Assembly: GCF_011601275.1 (NCBI RefSeq)
Contig: NZ_JAAOLY010000006.1
Span: 270,467 to 334,466 of the forward strand
Direction of reading: 5' to 3'
DNA: 64,000 bases
Source: Janthinobacterium lividum
GTDB lineage: Bacteria > Pseudomonadota > Gammaproteobacteria > Burkholderiales > Burkholderiaceae_D
The notes beneath the pieces are model-generated. The model was not told where the DNA came from and did not search any database. It saw only the letters and a program-made list of their open reading frames with translations. The first letter of the stretch is position 1, and each line of letters starts with the position of its first letter. This document shows, one piece after another, positions 38,272 through 47,018 of the stretch. A program made the position numbers and the translations under genes.

Positions 38272-39010
38272 CCATGGATGGAATAATATCTATCCTGTCC
38301 GTACAAAACCCATCCACGCCCCAGGCCAGCAATTCGCTGGCCCGCTCGGGTGTGTTGACGGTGTAGCAGAACAGCCCGTATCCCGCCTCCTTGACTTCTC
38401 GCGCCAGTTCCGGCGTCAGTTGCTGGTGGTCGCAATGGATCGCCACCACGCCCAATTCCTTTGCTTTTTTCGCCCAATCAGAAGGTATCGCTTCGACCAG
38501 CCAGCCGCGCGCCAATTGCGGCGCCGCCTGGCGCGCCGCTTCCAGCGCGTCGATGCTGAACGACGACAGCAGCGGCAGTAATTCGCCAGCCGCGATTTCC
38601 TGCGCAAAGTAATCGCGCGTGGCCCGCGCCACCGTCTCGCCCGTGGGCACATCGAAGCCGGGGGCCGGCTTGATCTCGATATTCATCCAGATGCGCTGGG
38701 CCTTGCAATACGCCGCCACGGCCTCGAACGTGGGCACGCCTTCGCCGGAAAATGCGGGGCCGAACCAGGCGCCCGCCTCCATCGTGCCCAGTTGCGCGGC
38801 CGTGTAATCATTGATATGGCCGCTGCCGACCACGGTGCGGCCCAGCTCGGGGTCGTGCACGACGACGGGTACGCCGTCGGACGCCAGCATGACGTCGAAT
38901 TCCACGGCGCGGTAGCCGTAGGCCAGACCGCAGCGCAGGGCGGCCAGGGTGTTTTCAGGCGCCAGGGTGCCGCCGCCGCGGTGCGCGAGGGTGCGTGGAT
39001 AGGGCCACAT
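38267..39010 (-). CDS. ugpQ: Glycerophosphodiester phosphodiesterase
   Basis: 247 residues, TIM-barrel GDPD. LAHRGGGTLAPENTLAAL has the catalytic HRG, then EFDVMLASDGVPVVVHDPELGRT (metal-binding E, D and the second catalytic His), MNIEIKP and VNTPERASELLAWGVDGFCTD. It releases glycerol-3-P from deacylated phospholipids; with no signal peptide it is cytoplasmic. AAAGGAAAT precedes the ATG at 39010. Its TAG stop lies inside the dispersed repeat copy 1. Confidence 0.92.
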   Translation of the reverse strand: MWPYPRTLAHRGGGTLAPENTLAALRCGLAYGYRAVEFDVMLASDGVPVVVHDPELGRTVVGSGHINDYTAAQLGTMEAGAWFGPAFSGEGVPTFEAVAAYCKAQRIWMNIEIKPAPGFDVPTGETVARATRDYFAQEIAAGELLPLLSSFSIDALEAARQAAPQLARGWLVEAIPSDWAKKAKELGVVAIHCDHQQLTPELAREVKEAGYGLFCYTVNTPERASELLAWGVDGFCTDRIDIIPSMA

Positions 39011-39206
39011 GGGATTTCCTTTAGCAATTCTATGGGTGCACGACTGTCTTGCCATACTATCGCGTGCCCGTCCTGAAAAGTAAAGCGGCCCCGTTTGGCG
39101 ACGCACCGGTGAGAATGACGGCGCGCCAGGCCCGTTTCGTCGCAGCCCTGTTGCGCGCTGACCTGCGCTGGCACACAATGCCCCATCGCTACCAGCAGAC
39201 ACTTCC

Positions 39207-40322
39207 ATGAAATCCGACGCCCCTTTCGCCGATGCCCCCGCCAGGCGCCGCTTCCCCTACTACCGCATGCTGCTCGACGCGCGCTATGCGATGGTGCTGA
39301 ACGTGATCTGCGCGCTGGTCATCACGTTCATGCTCAATCCGGGCAGCCATTTTGGACAAAACCTGGTCGCCTCGATGTGCATCGGCACGATCGCCTTCCT
39401 GCTAATCGACGGCATGCGCCTGACCTTATGGGGTGAAGGGCAGCGGCCCAGATTCCTGCCCTTCATGCTCATCATCCTGCTGTCCGTGCCCGTGGCACAA
39501 ATGCTGGGCCTGCTCCTGTTCGGCTGGCTGACGGGCGTGGACGTAGGCGGCTTCGAAAACCTGCTGCCCACGCAAATGATGGGCACGCTCGTATTCACCC
39601 TGCTGGCCACGGGCGGCGCCGTGCTGTTTTTCTCCAGCCGCGAAAAGATTGCCCGCCTGCAAATGGCGGCAGCCGAGGAAAAAGCCCGCGCCGAATCCGT
39701 GGCGCGCCAGGCCATGCAGGCGCAACTGCAGTTGCTGCAGGCGCAGATCGAACCGCACATGCTGTTCAACACCCTGGCCAACCTGCAGGGCCTGATCAGC
39801 TTTGACCCGGACCGTGCCCAGCTGCTGCTCGACCAGCTGATCCAGTACTTGCGCGCCACCCTCTCGTCCTCGCGCGCCGAGTCCACCACCCTGGCGCAGG
39901 AGTTTTCCCTGATGCAAGCCTACCTGGGCCTGATGTCGATACGCATGGGTGCGCGCCTGCGCTTTACGCTGGACTTGCCCGAAGCCTTGCGCCAAATCAA
40001 GGTGCCGCCCATGCTGCTGCAGCCGCTGGTGGAAAACGCCATCCAGCACGGCCTGGAACCGAAGATCGAAGGCGGCCATATCCACGTGCACGCGTCCACG
40101 GATGGCGGCGTGCTGCTGCTCACCGTCAGCGACGATGGCCTGGGTCTCGACCATCCGGGCCAGACCAAGGGTACGCAGCTGGGCGTGGCGAATATCCGCG
40201 AGCGCCTGCGCGGCATGCATGGCGATGCCGCCAGCCTGTCGCTGGCCGCCAATACGCCGGCAGGCGTCGTCGCCCGCCTTCAATTCCCCATTCACTCCAC
40301 CACCGCGAGCCCTACGCCATGA
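39207..40322 (+). CDS. LytS/AlgZ-type sensor histidine kinase
   Basis: 371 residues. Four hydrophobic N-terminal segments (about 25-145), a coiled coil (AAAEEKARAESVARQAMQAQ), then a His-kinase domain (PF06580 type) with QIEPHMLFNTLANLQG, phospho-acceptor His near 183. The HATPase domain has VENAIQHGL and DDGLGL. No periplasmic sensor domain is visible. It overlaps the LytTR gene by 4 bp, so the two form a cognate pair. Confidence 0.93.
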   Translation: MKSDAPFADAPARRRFPYYRMLLDARYAMVLNVICALVITFMLNPGSHFGQNLVASMCIGTIAFLLIDGMRLTLWGEGQRPRFLPFMLIILLSVPVAQMLGLLLFGWLTGVDVGGFENLLPTQMMGTLVFTLLATGGAVLFFSSREKIARLQMAAAEEKARAESVARQAMQAQLQLLQAQIEPHMLFNTLANLQGLISFDPDRAQLLLDQLIQYLRATLSSSRAESTTLAQEFSLMQAYLGLMSIRMGARLRFTLDLPEALRQIKVPPMLLQPLVENAIQHGLEPKIEGGHIHVHASTDGGVLLLTVSDDGLGLDHPGQTKGTQLGVANIRERLRGMHGDAASLSLAANTPAGVVARLQFPIHSTTASPTP

Positions 40323-41206
40323 CCATCCACACCCCGCGCGCCCTGATCGCCGAAGATGAACCCATACTCGCCGCCGCCCTCGCGCACGCCTTGCAGCGGC
40401 TGTGGCCGGAACTCGACATCGTTGCCACCTGCCCCAACGGCGTGGAAGCCTTGCGCCAAGGCCTGGCGCTGCAGCCCGACATCCTCTTTCTCGACATCAA
40501 GATGCCAGGCAAGACGGGCCTGGAAGCGGCCGAGGAACTTGCGGAACAGTGGCCGGACGGCGTGCCTTTTCCCCACATCGTATTCGTGACCGCCTACGAT
40601 GAATATGCGCTGGCCGCCTTCGAACACGCAGCCGCCGACTACGTCTTAAAACCCGTCAACGATGCGCGCCTGGGCAAGACGGTGGAACGCCTGCAGCAAC
40701 GCTTGCGCGACAGCGGTATTGGCAAAGGCGGCGGTAACGGCACCGCTACAGCAACAGCAACATCAACAGCAACCTCAGCGCCAGCGACGACCGCCACGGC
40801 GGCGCCAGCAGCCGGAACCGCCAGCGACGACAACATGGCCCGCCTGCTGAGCCAACTGCAAGCCATGCTGCCGCCCGCGCCGCGCCTGCAGATGATACGG
40901 GCGGCCGTCGGCAACAGCGTGCGCATGATCGCGCTGGCCGACGTCGTGTATTTCGAAGCGCTGGACAAATACATCAACGTCGTGTGCCAGGACAGCGAAG
41001 CGCTGATACGCACGAGCCTGAAGGAGTTGCTGCCCCAGCTGGACCCGCAACAGTTCTGGCAAATCCACCGGGGCACCATCGTCAACGCCAGCGCCATCGC
41101 CACGGCCGTGCGCGACGAAGCGGGCAAGCTGTCGCTCACCCTGCACCAGCATCCGGCGCAACTGCGCGTCAGCCCTTTATATGCGCATTTGTTCCGCCAG
41201 ATGTAA
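40319..41206 (+). CDS. LytTR response regulator
   Basis: 295 residues. Receiver domain 1-125 with phospho-acceptor Asp59 in ILFLDIKMPGKTG and acidic pair AEDE; then a low-complexity Thr/Ala linker (about 138-166); then a LytTR DNA-binding domain (VYFEALDKYINVVCQDSEALIRTSL, FWQIHRGTIVNASAI). The linker is encoded by imperfect ACAGCAACA-type repeats, so its length may vary among strains. Partner of the upstream kinase (ATGA overlap). Targets unknown. Confidence 0.93.
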   Translation: MTIHTPRALIAEDEPILAAALAHALQRLWPELDIVATCPNGVEALRQGLALQPDILFLDIKMPGKTGLEAAEELAEQWPDGVPFPHIVFVTAYDEYALAAFEHAAADYVLKPVNDARLGKTVERLQQRLRDSGIGKGGGNGTATATATSTATSAPATTATAAPAAGTASDDNMARLLSQLQAMLPPAPRLQMIRAAVGNSVRMIALADVVYFEALDKYINVVCQDSEALIRTSLKELLPQLDPQQFWQIHRGTIVNASAIATAVRDEAGKLSLTLHQHPAQLRVSPLYAHLFRQM

Positions 41207-41225
41207 AACGTTCAAGAGCCAAGGC

Positions 41226-41552
41226 TTAGTGCATCTGGTGCTTTAAATCAGACAACTCATCGTGCACCTTGAGCACGGCGCTCTTCATTTCCGGCGTCAC
41301 GCTGGTCGCCGTGCCGCACGCCCGCTTGGCACGGTCGCCCAAGGATTCCATCTGGTCGACAGCTTGCCGGATGCGTGCATCGTCTTGCGTGTCGATGGCT
41401 TGCCGTACGGCGCTCTTTTGCTGGTCCAGCTGGTTGATGCAATCCTTCAAGTCCATCGGCATGCCCTGCTGCTTGCCGCACAGCTGGGCCGCCTGGCCGA
41501 TTGCGTGTTCGATGGCGCCAAAGCGCCGTGCCACTTCCTTTACCTGCATCAT
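41226..41552 (-). CDS. Small conserved-looking helical protein, unknown
   Basis: About 108 residues, probably all helical, starting MMQVKEVARRFGAIE. It has two Cys separated by about 13 residues (LCGKQQGMPMDLKDCINQLD) and a third in RAKRACGTATS. No signal peptide or membrane segment. The start at 41552 is chosen over an ATG five codons earlier. It converges with the LytTR gene. I do not recognise it. Confidence 0.55.
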   Translation of the reverse strand: MMQVKEVARRFGAIEHAIGQAAQLCGKQQGMPMDLKDCINQLDQQKSAVRQAIDTQDDARIRQAVDQMESLGDRAKRACGTATSVTPEMKSAVLKVHDELSDLKHQMH

Positions 41553-41725
41553 GATGTGTCCTCCCACAGTGTAGGGAGTTGGATCGTCAAGCCGGCACAG
41601 GGTTCCCCGCCAATGGCCATGGCGTCGAAATTTCCACGCGGCACTTTTTTGTAAGCGCTTGTGACATTTTAAATAATTATCAAATCCTTCAGATACATTG
41701 GCGTACCTGAACCATCACGCCACCC

Positions 41726-42364
41726 ATGACCTCGTTGCCGTCCCTGCCCCGCCGCGCTCCAGGCCTGTTGCTGATCGTCCTGCTGCACCTGGGCTTTGCG
41801 TATATCGTCTTGCAGTCGCGGCCCCGCGCCGTCGTGGACGATAACTTGCCGCAGGGCCCGGCCATCACCTGGCTGCGCTACAGCGCTCCTGCGCCGTCCA
41901 AGCCCGTACCCGTAGCGTTGCCCAGCACCAAACCAGCCACCGCAAGAGTGCCGCGCCTGCCGGCACCCATCAGCCGTCCCCTGCCGCCAGCAGCCGCCGA
42001 GCCGGCGCCAGCGACAGCAACGCCGGAAGCGATTACGGTCGTCGCGCCGCCCAGCGCGGCCGATATCCTGGCGCAAGCCAAGCGCGACGTGGGCAAGATC
42101 GACAAGGATTTACGCAAGGAATTCCCGCAGCGGGGCGGAGAGAAATTCGAGGACACGGGCTACAAGCGCATGCAGCAGGGCTTTGCCGAAGCCTACGCGG
42201 CCGTGCCGCCGAAATGGTACGAGGCGTCAAAAATCGAGGAAATCGGTGCCAATGAGGCCAGGGGCAGCCGCACGTATAAAATCACCAGCGCGCTGGGCAC
42301 CTTATGCGTGACCACGCGCGCGGGCAAGCAGGGGGAAACGATGATCGGCATGTGCCCCAAATAG
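41726..42364 (+). CDS. Membrane-anchored Pro/Ala-rich protein, unknown
   Basis: 212 residues. An N-terminal anchor (GLLLIVLLHLGFAYIVL) follows an Arg-rich start, resembling the N-terminus of TonB. A Pro/Ala-rich stretch (about 50-110) follows, then a charged C-terminal domain (DILAQAKRDVGKIDKDLRKEF, TYKITSALGTLCVTTRAGKQG) with two Cys. The C-terminal part is not a TonB fold that I can recognise. No Shine-Dalgarno is seen. It converges with the MFS gene, 6 bp apart. Confidence 0.6.
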   Translation: MTSLPSLPRRAPGLLLIVLLHLGFAYIVLQSRPRAVVDDNLPQGPAITWLRYSAPAPSKPVPVALPSTKPATARVPRLPAPISRPLPPAAAEPAPATATPEAITVVAPPSAADILAQAKRDVGKIDKDLRKEFPQRGGEKFEDTGYKRMQQGFAEAYAAVPPKWYEASKIEEIGANEARGSRTYKITSALGTLCVTTRAGKQGETMIGMCPK

Positions 42365-42370
42365 CCGGAC

Positions 42371-43666
42371 TCAGCCCACCGCTTCGCGCGCGCCCAGCGG
42401 CTGCAAATGACGCAGGCGCAAGGCGATCAGCACGCCGCCGCCCAGGCACAGGCCCAGCATGATGATGACGCCCGTCCACCCGTCGAAGCCCCACATCATG
42501 CCCGAGGCGGAGCCGATCAGGCTCGATCCCAGGTAATAGAACAGCAGGTAAAAGGCCGAGGCCAGCGCCTGCGGCGCGCGGGCCCGGCGGCTGACCCAGC
42601 TGCTGGCGATCGAATGCGAGGCAAAGAAGCCGAAGGTGGCCAGCGCCATGCCGATGACGATCAGCGGCAGCGAGTCGAACAGGGTCAATAAAATACCGGA
42701 TAGCATCACCGACAGCATGATCCACAGCACTCCCCGGCGCCCCAGACGGTCCACCAGGCGACCGGCCCAGACGGAGCTGAAGATGCCGATCAGATACAAA
42801 AAGGCCAGCAATCCGACCGTGCTCTGGCGCAAGCCGAATGGCGCGGCCAGCAAACGGTAGCCGATGTAGTTATACAGGCTGACGAAACAGCCCATCAACA
42901 CGAATGCGAGGCAGAACAGCCACGGCAAGCCCCGGTCGGAAAAATGCTGTTTGATGGCGTGCGGCAAGGCGTTCCAGCCTTTTGTACTGGGCACGAAATT
43001 TTTAGATGCAGGCAGGCTGCGCCAGAATTCCGCCGCCGCCAGCACGCCGGCCCCCCCCAGCACGCCCAAAGCCCAGCGCCACGAGAGGAAGTCGCTGAGC
43101 ATGGAAGCGATCAACCGCCCCGACATGCCGCCAAACGCGCTGCCCGCAATATACAGCCCCATCGACAGGCCCAGCGACGGACCCTCGATTTCCTCGCCCA
43201 GATAAGCCATTGCCACGGCCGGCATGCCGCCCAAGGCCACTCCCAGCGCCGCACGGATGGCCAGCAACTGCGCATAATCCTGCGCGAACGCGGACAAGAT
43301 GGTCAAAATCGCGGCGGAAAACATCGACGCCACCATCAGCGGCTTGCGGCCCACCCGGTCCGACACGGCGCTCAGCAGCACCAGCGAGATGGCCAGCAAG
43401 CCGCTCGACACGGACAAGGACCAGCTGCTTTGCGCCGGCGTCAGATGGAATTGGTGCGACAGCAAGGGGAACAGGGGCTGGATGCAGTACAGCAAGCTGA
43501 AGGTGGAAAAGCCGCCAAAGAACAGGGCGCGGTTGCTGCGCTTGAATTCCGCCGTACCTTTGGCGATGGCCGAACGGGGAGCGGGAGCGGCTGGAGCGGC
43601 GGGAGGAACAGGAGACAGCGCCGGGGTGGCGGCGGCAAAAGCAAGCGATGAATCAGACATGGCCAT
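42371..43666 (-). CDS. MFS transporter (YnfM/drug-efflux type)
   Basis: 431 residues with about 12 membrane segments after a 40-residue Pro/Ala-rich N-terminal tail. LLSAVSDRVGRKPLMVASMF is the loop 2-3 motif, and VWAGRLVDRLGRRGVL is its repeat in the second half. Similar proteins are arabinose/drug exporters of the YnfM group. Starts at 43666 or 43660. It is divergent from a LysR gene 97 bp away, which is likely its regulator. Confidence 0.85.
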   Translation of the reverse strand: MAMSDSSLAFAAATPALSPVPPAAPAAPAPRSAIAKGTAEFKRSNRALFFGGFSTFSLLYCIQPLFPLLSHQFHLTPAQSSWSLSVSSGLLAISLVLLSAVSDRVGRKPLMVASMFSAAILTILSAFAQDYAQLLAIRAALGVALGGMPAVAMAYLGEEIEGPSLGLSMGLYIAGSAFGGMSGRLIASMLSDFLSWRWALGVLGGAGVLAAAEFWRSLPASKNFVPSTKGWNALPHAIKQHFSDRGLPWLFCLAFVLMGCFVSLYNYIGYRLLAAPFGLRQSTVGLLAFLYLIGIFSSVWAGRLVDRLGRRGVLWIMLSVMLSGILLTLFDSLPLIVIGMALATFGFFASHSIASSWVSRRARAPQALASAFYLLFYYLGSSLIGSASGMMWGFDGWTGVIIMLGLCLGGGVLIALRLRHLQPLGAREAVG

Positions 43667-43763
43667 GTTTCGGATAGGAAGCGAGTCTTCATCTTAGGAT
43701 TGCCAACTCATATCGTCCAATATATATTCAAGGCCCAACTCATACTTTTAAAATATTACTGAT

Positions 43764-44666
43764 ATGGAACTGCGCCACCTGCGTTACTTTGTCGCCGTCG
43801 CCGAGGAGCTGCACTTCACGCGCGCGGCCGAACGCCTGCACATCGGCCAGCCGCCGCTGAGTCAGCAAATCCAGGCACTGGAAGCGGAATTGGGCGCGCA
43901 GTTGTTCGAGCGCAACAAGCGCTCCGTGCGGCTGACGCAAGCAGGTGCACTGTTTCTCGACGATGCGCGGCGCATCCTGGCCCTGTCGGAACAGGCGGCC
44001 GTCACGGCGCGCCGGGCCCAGCGGGGCGAAGCGGGCGAATTGCGCATTGGCTTTACCTTTTCCACGCCGTTCACGCCGTATTTTGCCACCGTCATCAACC
44101 GCTACCGCCAGCAATTCCCGCACGTCACCTTGACCCTGCACGAAATGGCGACCTTGCATCAGCTCGAAGCGATCAGTGGCCGCACAATGGACCTAGGGTT
44201 TGTTCGCCCGCCGGAAACGACGTATCCATCCGATATCAAGCTGACGCAACTGCGCCAGGATCCGCTGTTCCTCGTGCTGCCTGTCGCCCATGCCCTGGCG
44301 GCCAAGGACGCCATCGCCATTGCCGACATGGCGGGCGAAGGTTTTGTCATGTATCCCAAGGATGCGGGCACGGGGATTTATCCGCAGATATTCCGCCTGT
44401 GCAAGGCGGCCGGCTTCGTGCCCCAGGTGGCGCAGGAAGCGGGCGAGGCGTCGACCATCATCGGCCTGGTGGCGGCCGGCTGCGGCATTTCCGTGCTGCC
44501 CTCTTCGTTCGACCGCATCCGCATGGATGGCGTGTGCTACCGCCCGATCGCCGACCCGCAGGCGACCACCAGTTTATTACTTGCACAACGGGAAGAAGAG
44601 ACGTCGCCGCTGGTGGCGGCGTTTGTGAAACTGGCCGAGGAAGCGGCCATGGAAGGGGGGGCATAA
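43764..44666 (+). CDS. LysR-family regulator
   Basis: 300 residues. MELRHLRYFVAVAEELHFTRAAERLHIGQPPLSQQIQALE is the winged HTH of the BenM/CatM-like group; the effector domain spans about 90-295. It is divergent from the MFS gene, the classical arrangement in which LysR autoregulates and activates its neighbour. The intergenic region has an AT-rich segment near 43715-43730 suited for binding, but no clear T-N11-A pair could be assigned with confidence. Confidence 0.92.
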   Translation: MELRHLRYFVAVAEELHFTRAAERLHIGQPPLSQQIQALEAELGAQLFERNKRSVRLTQAGALFLDDARRILALSEQAAVTARRAQRGEAGELRIGFTFSTPFTPYFATVINRYRQQFPHVTLTLHEMATLHQLEAISGRTMDLGFVRPPETTYPSDIKLTQLRQDPLFLVLPVAHALAAKDAIAIADMAGEGFVMYPKDAGTGIYPQIFRLCKAAGFVPQVAQEAGEASTIIGLVAAGCGISVLPSSFDRIRMDGVCYRPIADPQATTSLLLAQREEETSPLVAAFVKLAEEAAMEGGA

Positions 44667-44690
44667 GCCGACCGACAGGACGCGCGCCGG

Positions 44691-44726
44691 CGTAGGTCGG
44701 ATTAGGCCGCAGGCCGTAATCCGACA
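44691..44726. repeat. Dispersed palindromic element, copy 2 (half)
   Basis: CGTAGGTCGGATTAGGCCGC pairs with GCGGCC-like and TAATCCGAC on the right, forming one hairpin. It matches the outer half of copies 1 and 3 and lies between the convergent LysR gene and the J-domain operon. Confidence 0.8.
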
Positions 44727-44733
44727 CTAGCGG

Positions 44734-45606
44734 TCAAGAATAATCCGCGTCCAGCTCCGAACCCGCATAATTTTCCAGGTCCTCGAACAGGCTCTTCATG
44801 CTGGCCCGCGTGAGGATTTTATGCACGACGGTGCAGCTGCGGCGGTAGGAATCGATGCGGTCGAGCAACACAGGATGGTGCTGCACGGGCACCCTGGCCA
44901 CCAGGGCGGCCCAGCCTTCTTCGAAGTCGGGCTTGTTCTTGCGCACGGAGCGCACGAAGCGTTCAAACTCCTTTTGGCCCGTGCGCGCGATGATGCGCCC
45001 GCCGCCTTCGATGGCGAAGATGATGGCCAGGGCGATGACGCCCTCGGCATTCAAGTCGCTGTCGCTGACGGGACCGTTGTCATGGTGGCGGCGCAGCCAG
45101 CCGGCCAGGCGCACGACGGCTTGCACTTCCTTGCGCTGTTGCAACTGCACTGCATACTTTTCATAGCCGGCCCAGTTCTGGTTCGGGTCGGCCTGGCAAA
45201 TATCGATGAACAGTTCGCGCAAACGGCGCTGCAGGTAGACGGGGTCCTGGTCGTATTCGCCGACGAGGGCGTCTTCCGGCAGTTGCGACAATTCCTTGAT
45301 CAGGCGGAAACCCACCTGGAACGCGTGCTCGGCGCCGTGCTCGACGAGGAAATCGAGGGCGGCCTGGTCGCCTTCATGCGTGACGGCCTGTTCCAGGCCC
45401 AGGGACACGCCGCCCACCGTCAGGTACAGCGCTTTCTGGATGCCGTCGGCCGTGCGTTCATTCGTGAACTTCTCGGCCACCATGGCCGTGATGCCCGTCA
45501 ATTCGTCGGCCAGGTTCAGGGCCGCGTCCTCGCGCGGGTCGCCCGGCAACAGTTTGATGGCGCGTACGAGACGCGGAAGATTCTCTACAACAATTGCTGG
45601 CAGCAT
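44734..45606 (-). CDS. Uncharacterised helical protein of the J-domain operon (C)
   Basis: 290 residues, start MLPAIVVENLPRLVRAIKLL at 45606 with AGGGAACG upstream; the frame is open further but lower-quality sequence upstream argues against an earlier start. Predominantly helical and soluble, with AALNLADELTGITAMVAEKF, DFLVEHGAEHAFQVGFRL and VIALAIIFAIEGGGRIIARTGQKEF. No known motif is seen. It is the last gene of the four-gene operon starting with a J-domain protein, 19 bp after its neighbour. Confidence 0.65.
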   Translation of the reverse strand: MLPAIVVENLPRLVRAIKLLPGDPREDAALNLADELTGITAMVAEKFTNERTADGIQKALYLTVGGVSLGLEQAVTHEGDQAALDFLVEHGAEHAFQVGFRLIKELSQLPEDALVGEYDQDPVYLQRRLRELFIDICQADPNQNWAGYEKYAVQLQQRKEVQAVVRLAGWLRRHHDNGPVSDSDLNAEGVIALAIIFAIEGGGRIIARTGQKEFERFVRSVRKNKPDFEEGWAALVARVPVQHHPVLLDRIDSYRRSCTVVHKILTRASMKSLFEDLENYAGSELDADYS

Positions 45607-45625
45607 TAGACGTTCCCTGCTTTCA

Positions 45626-46414
45626 TTACGAGAAAATGCCCGTGCCCAGGCTGCGGCGCGTGCTGGAACGCGGCGCGCTGCGCGTGCTCGGCACTTGCTT
45701 GCGCAGGCGGTACAGCAATTCCTTGGTGCTCCGCTGCAACATGGTCGGTTCTTCGTCCGGGTCGTCCGAATATTCCGCGTCGGCCAGGTCGGCGCTGTGG
45801 CGGAAGTCGGGGAACAGCTCGAACAGCGAGCGGTCCCAGCCGTCTTCATTGGCTTGCGCCAGCTCGATGGCCAGCGGCACGACGTCGTTGTCGGACGAGG
45901 TCACGCCCGTCACATACGGTCCCTTGATGACGATCTCGCCCGCCACTTCGAGGATTTCCTTCGGCGCCATCGAGAACAGGATGGCGAACGCCGTGGCGCC
46001 CCAGTCGGTGGCGGACGCTTCCAGCAGCAGCTCGCGGCGGCGCTCGGCGTCGTCGGTGGAAAACACCACGCCGTGGATGTGCGCGAACAGGGCTTCGGCG
46101 ATGCGTTCCGGATCATCCTCGATCTGGTCGTCGCTCCAGGTGGCGGCGATGAAGGCCAGGCTGTCGGCCCACGCCTTTGGCGGCACCAGCAAGGTGGCCA
46201 GCGACATCTTGCCGCCGTCGAAACCGGCCAGGTGCAGGGCCGTTACCTGTGGCGGGATGGCGCTCAGCACTTCCACCACAGCCAGGTCGCCGTACTGGTC
46301 GGCCGCATCGGCAAACGCCTGCTCGGCGTGGCCCAGCGAACCGGACAGCACCAATTCCGTGACCTGTTTCGTCAGCGCGGGAAGGTTACTCTTTTGTTCC
46401 GTGTTATCGGCCAT
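45626..46414 (-). CDS. Uncharacterised protein of the J-domain operon (B)
   Basis: 262 residues starting MADNTEQKSNLPALTKQVTELVL at 46414, which has GGAG 6 nt upstream. ALLVPPKAWADSLAFIAATW-like helical segments occupy the first half, and ATAFAILFSMAPKEILEVAGEIVI the middle. The C-terminus is Ser/Arg-rich (STRSAPRSSTRRSLGTGIFS). It overlaps the upstream gene's end by 11 bp, showing translational coupling. No family is recognised. Confidence 0.65.
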   Translation of the reverse strand: MADNTEQKSNLPALTKQVTELVLSGSLGHAEQAFADAADQYGDLAVVEVLSAIPPQVTALHLAGFDGGKMSLATLLVPPKAWADSLAFIAATWSDDQIEDDPERIAEALFAHIHGVVFSTDDAERRRELLLEASATDWGATAFAILFSMAPKEILEVAGEIVIKGPYVTGVTSSDNDVVPLAIELAQANEDGWDRSLFELFPDFRHSADLADAEYSDDPDEEPTMLQRSTKELLYRLRKQVPSTRSAPRSSTRRSLGTGIFS

Positions 46415-46916
46415 GGTCATCTCCATCCTGGTCAAACATCTGGGCGAAATCGTCGGTGGCTTCGTCTTCGTCGTGATCGTCGTCGCCGTCGTCATTGGCG
46501 GCCAGCTGGTCGAGCGACTGGTCGTCGTCGTCCCACAGGCGCGGATTCTTGTGCAGGAAAGCCGTGATGATGGCCTGGCGCGCCAGGTCGGGGAAGCTCT
46601 CTTCGATGGCGGCGTACATCTTGGCCGCTTCCGGCGCGGCGCACGCGGCCATGGAAAACACGCGGGCCGTATCGCCGAATTCGTAGTCTTCGCTTTCGGC
46701 CAGCAAGCCTTTCGGGTCGCTGAAGGTGATGTGATCGACCAGCGCGAAGGCCAGCATGTTCACGTCTTCGATGCCGCCGCCACTCGCGTATTCGCCCACC
46801 AGCGCGTCGACCATGCTTTTGTAATTCTTGCGGTTCGGCGGGTCGCCGAGGATGCCTTCGATCTGGCCTTCCAGCTCGCGCGACTGGTACGCGAATTCAG
46901 GGTGTACTCTTCTCAT
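46404..46916 (-). CDS. Uncharacterised acidic-tailed protein of the J-domain operon (A)
   Basis: 170 residues starting MRRVHPEFAYQSRELEGQIE at 46916 (GGAAAG upstream). The folded part ends near 130; the last 40 residues are strongly acidic (LWDDDDQSLDQLAANDDGDD, then more D/E), a chaperone-client-like or nucleic-acid-mimic tail. It lies between the J-domain gene and the 262-residue gene. No family is recognised. The tail DNA is a run of GAC/GAT-type codons. Confidence 0.65.
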   Translation of the reverse strand: MRRVHPEFAYQSRELEGQIEGILGDPPNRKNYKSMVDALVGEYASGGGIEDVNMLAFALVDHITFSDPKGLLAESEDYEFGDTARVFSMAACAAPEAAKMYAAIEESFPDLARQAIITAFLHKNPRLWDDDDQSLDQLAANDDGDDDHDEDEATDDFAQMFDQDGDDHGR

Positions 46917-46939
46917 GCTGTGCTTTCCAATGTGATGCG

Positions 46940-46959
46940 CGGCGCTGATAAAAGCGCCG
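46940..46959. repeat. Small hairpin in the leader of the acidic-tailed gene
   Basis: CGGCGC (46940-46945) pairs with GCGCCG (46954-46959), 8-nt loop, just upstream of the ATG at 46916. Possibly affects translation of that gene. Confidence 0.45.
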
Positions 46960-46986
46960 TTGTTGTTGTTTTTCAAATAATTCGGG

Positions 46987-47018
46987 CCGACTGATGCGGG
47001 CCGCATCGTTTTAGTCGG
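46987..47018 (-). repeat. Two-tier hairpin at the end of the J-domain gene
   Basis: GATGCGG-G-CCGCATC is a perfect inner palindrome; CCGACT (46987-46992) and AGTCGG (47013-47018) extend it with an asymmetric bulge. The J-domain stop codon lies inside. No T run follows, so it looks like a processing, stability or partial attenuation element within the operon. Confidence 0.65.

Noticed and set aside
40741..40800. CAACAG-type repeats as a microsatellite-regulated phase switch
   Set aside because: The repeats are imperfect and in frame, coding a Thr/Ala linker; length change would not shift the frame.
44734..45849. An 81-codon N-terminal extension of the last J-operon gene
   Set aside because: The extension overlaps the neighbouring gene's coding region in another frame and is Arg/Cys-rich; the ATG at 45606 has a good ribosome site.
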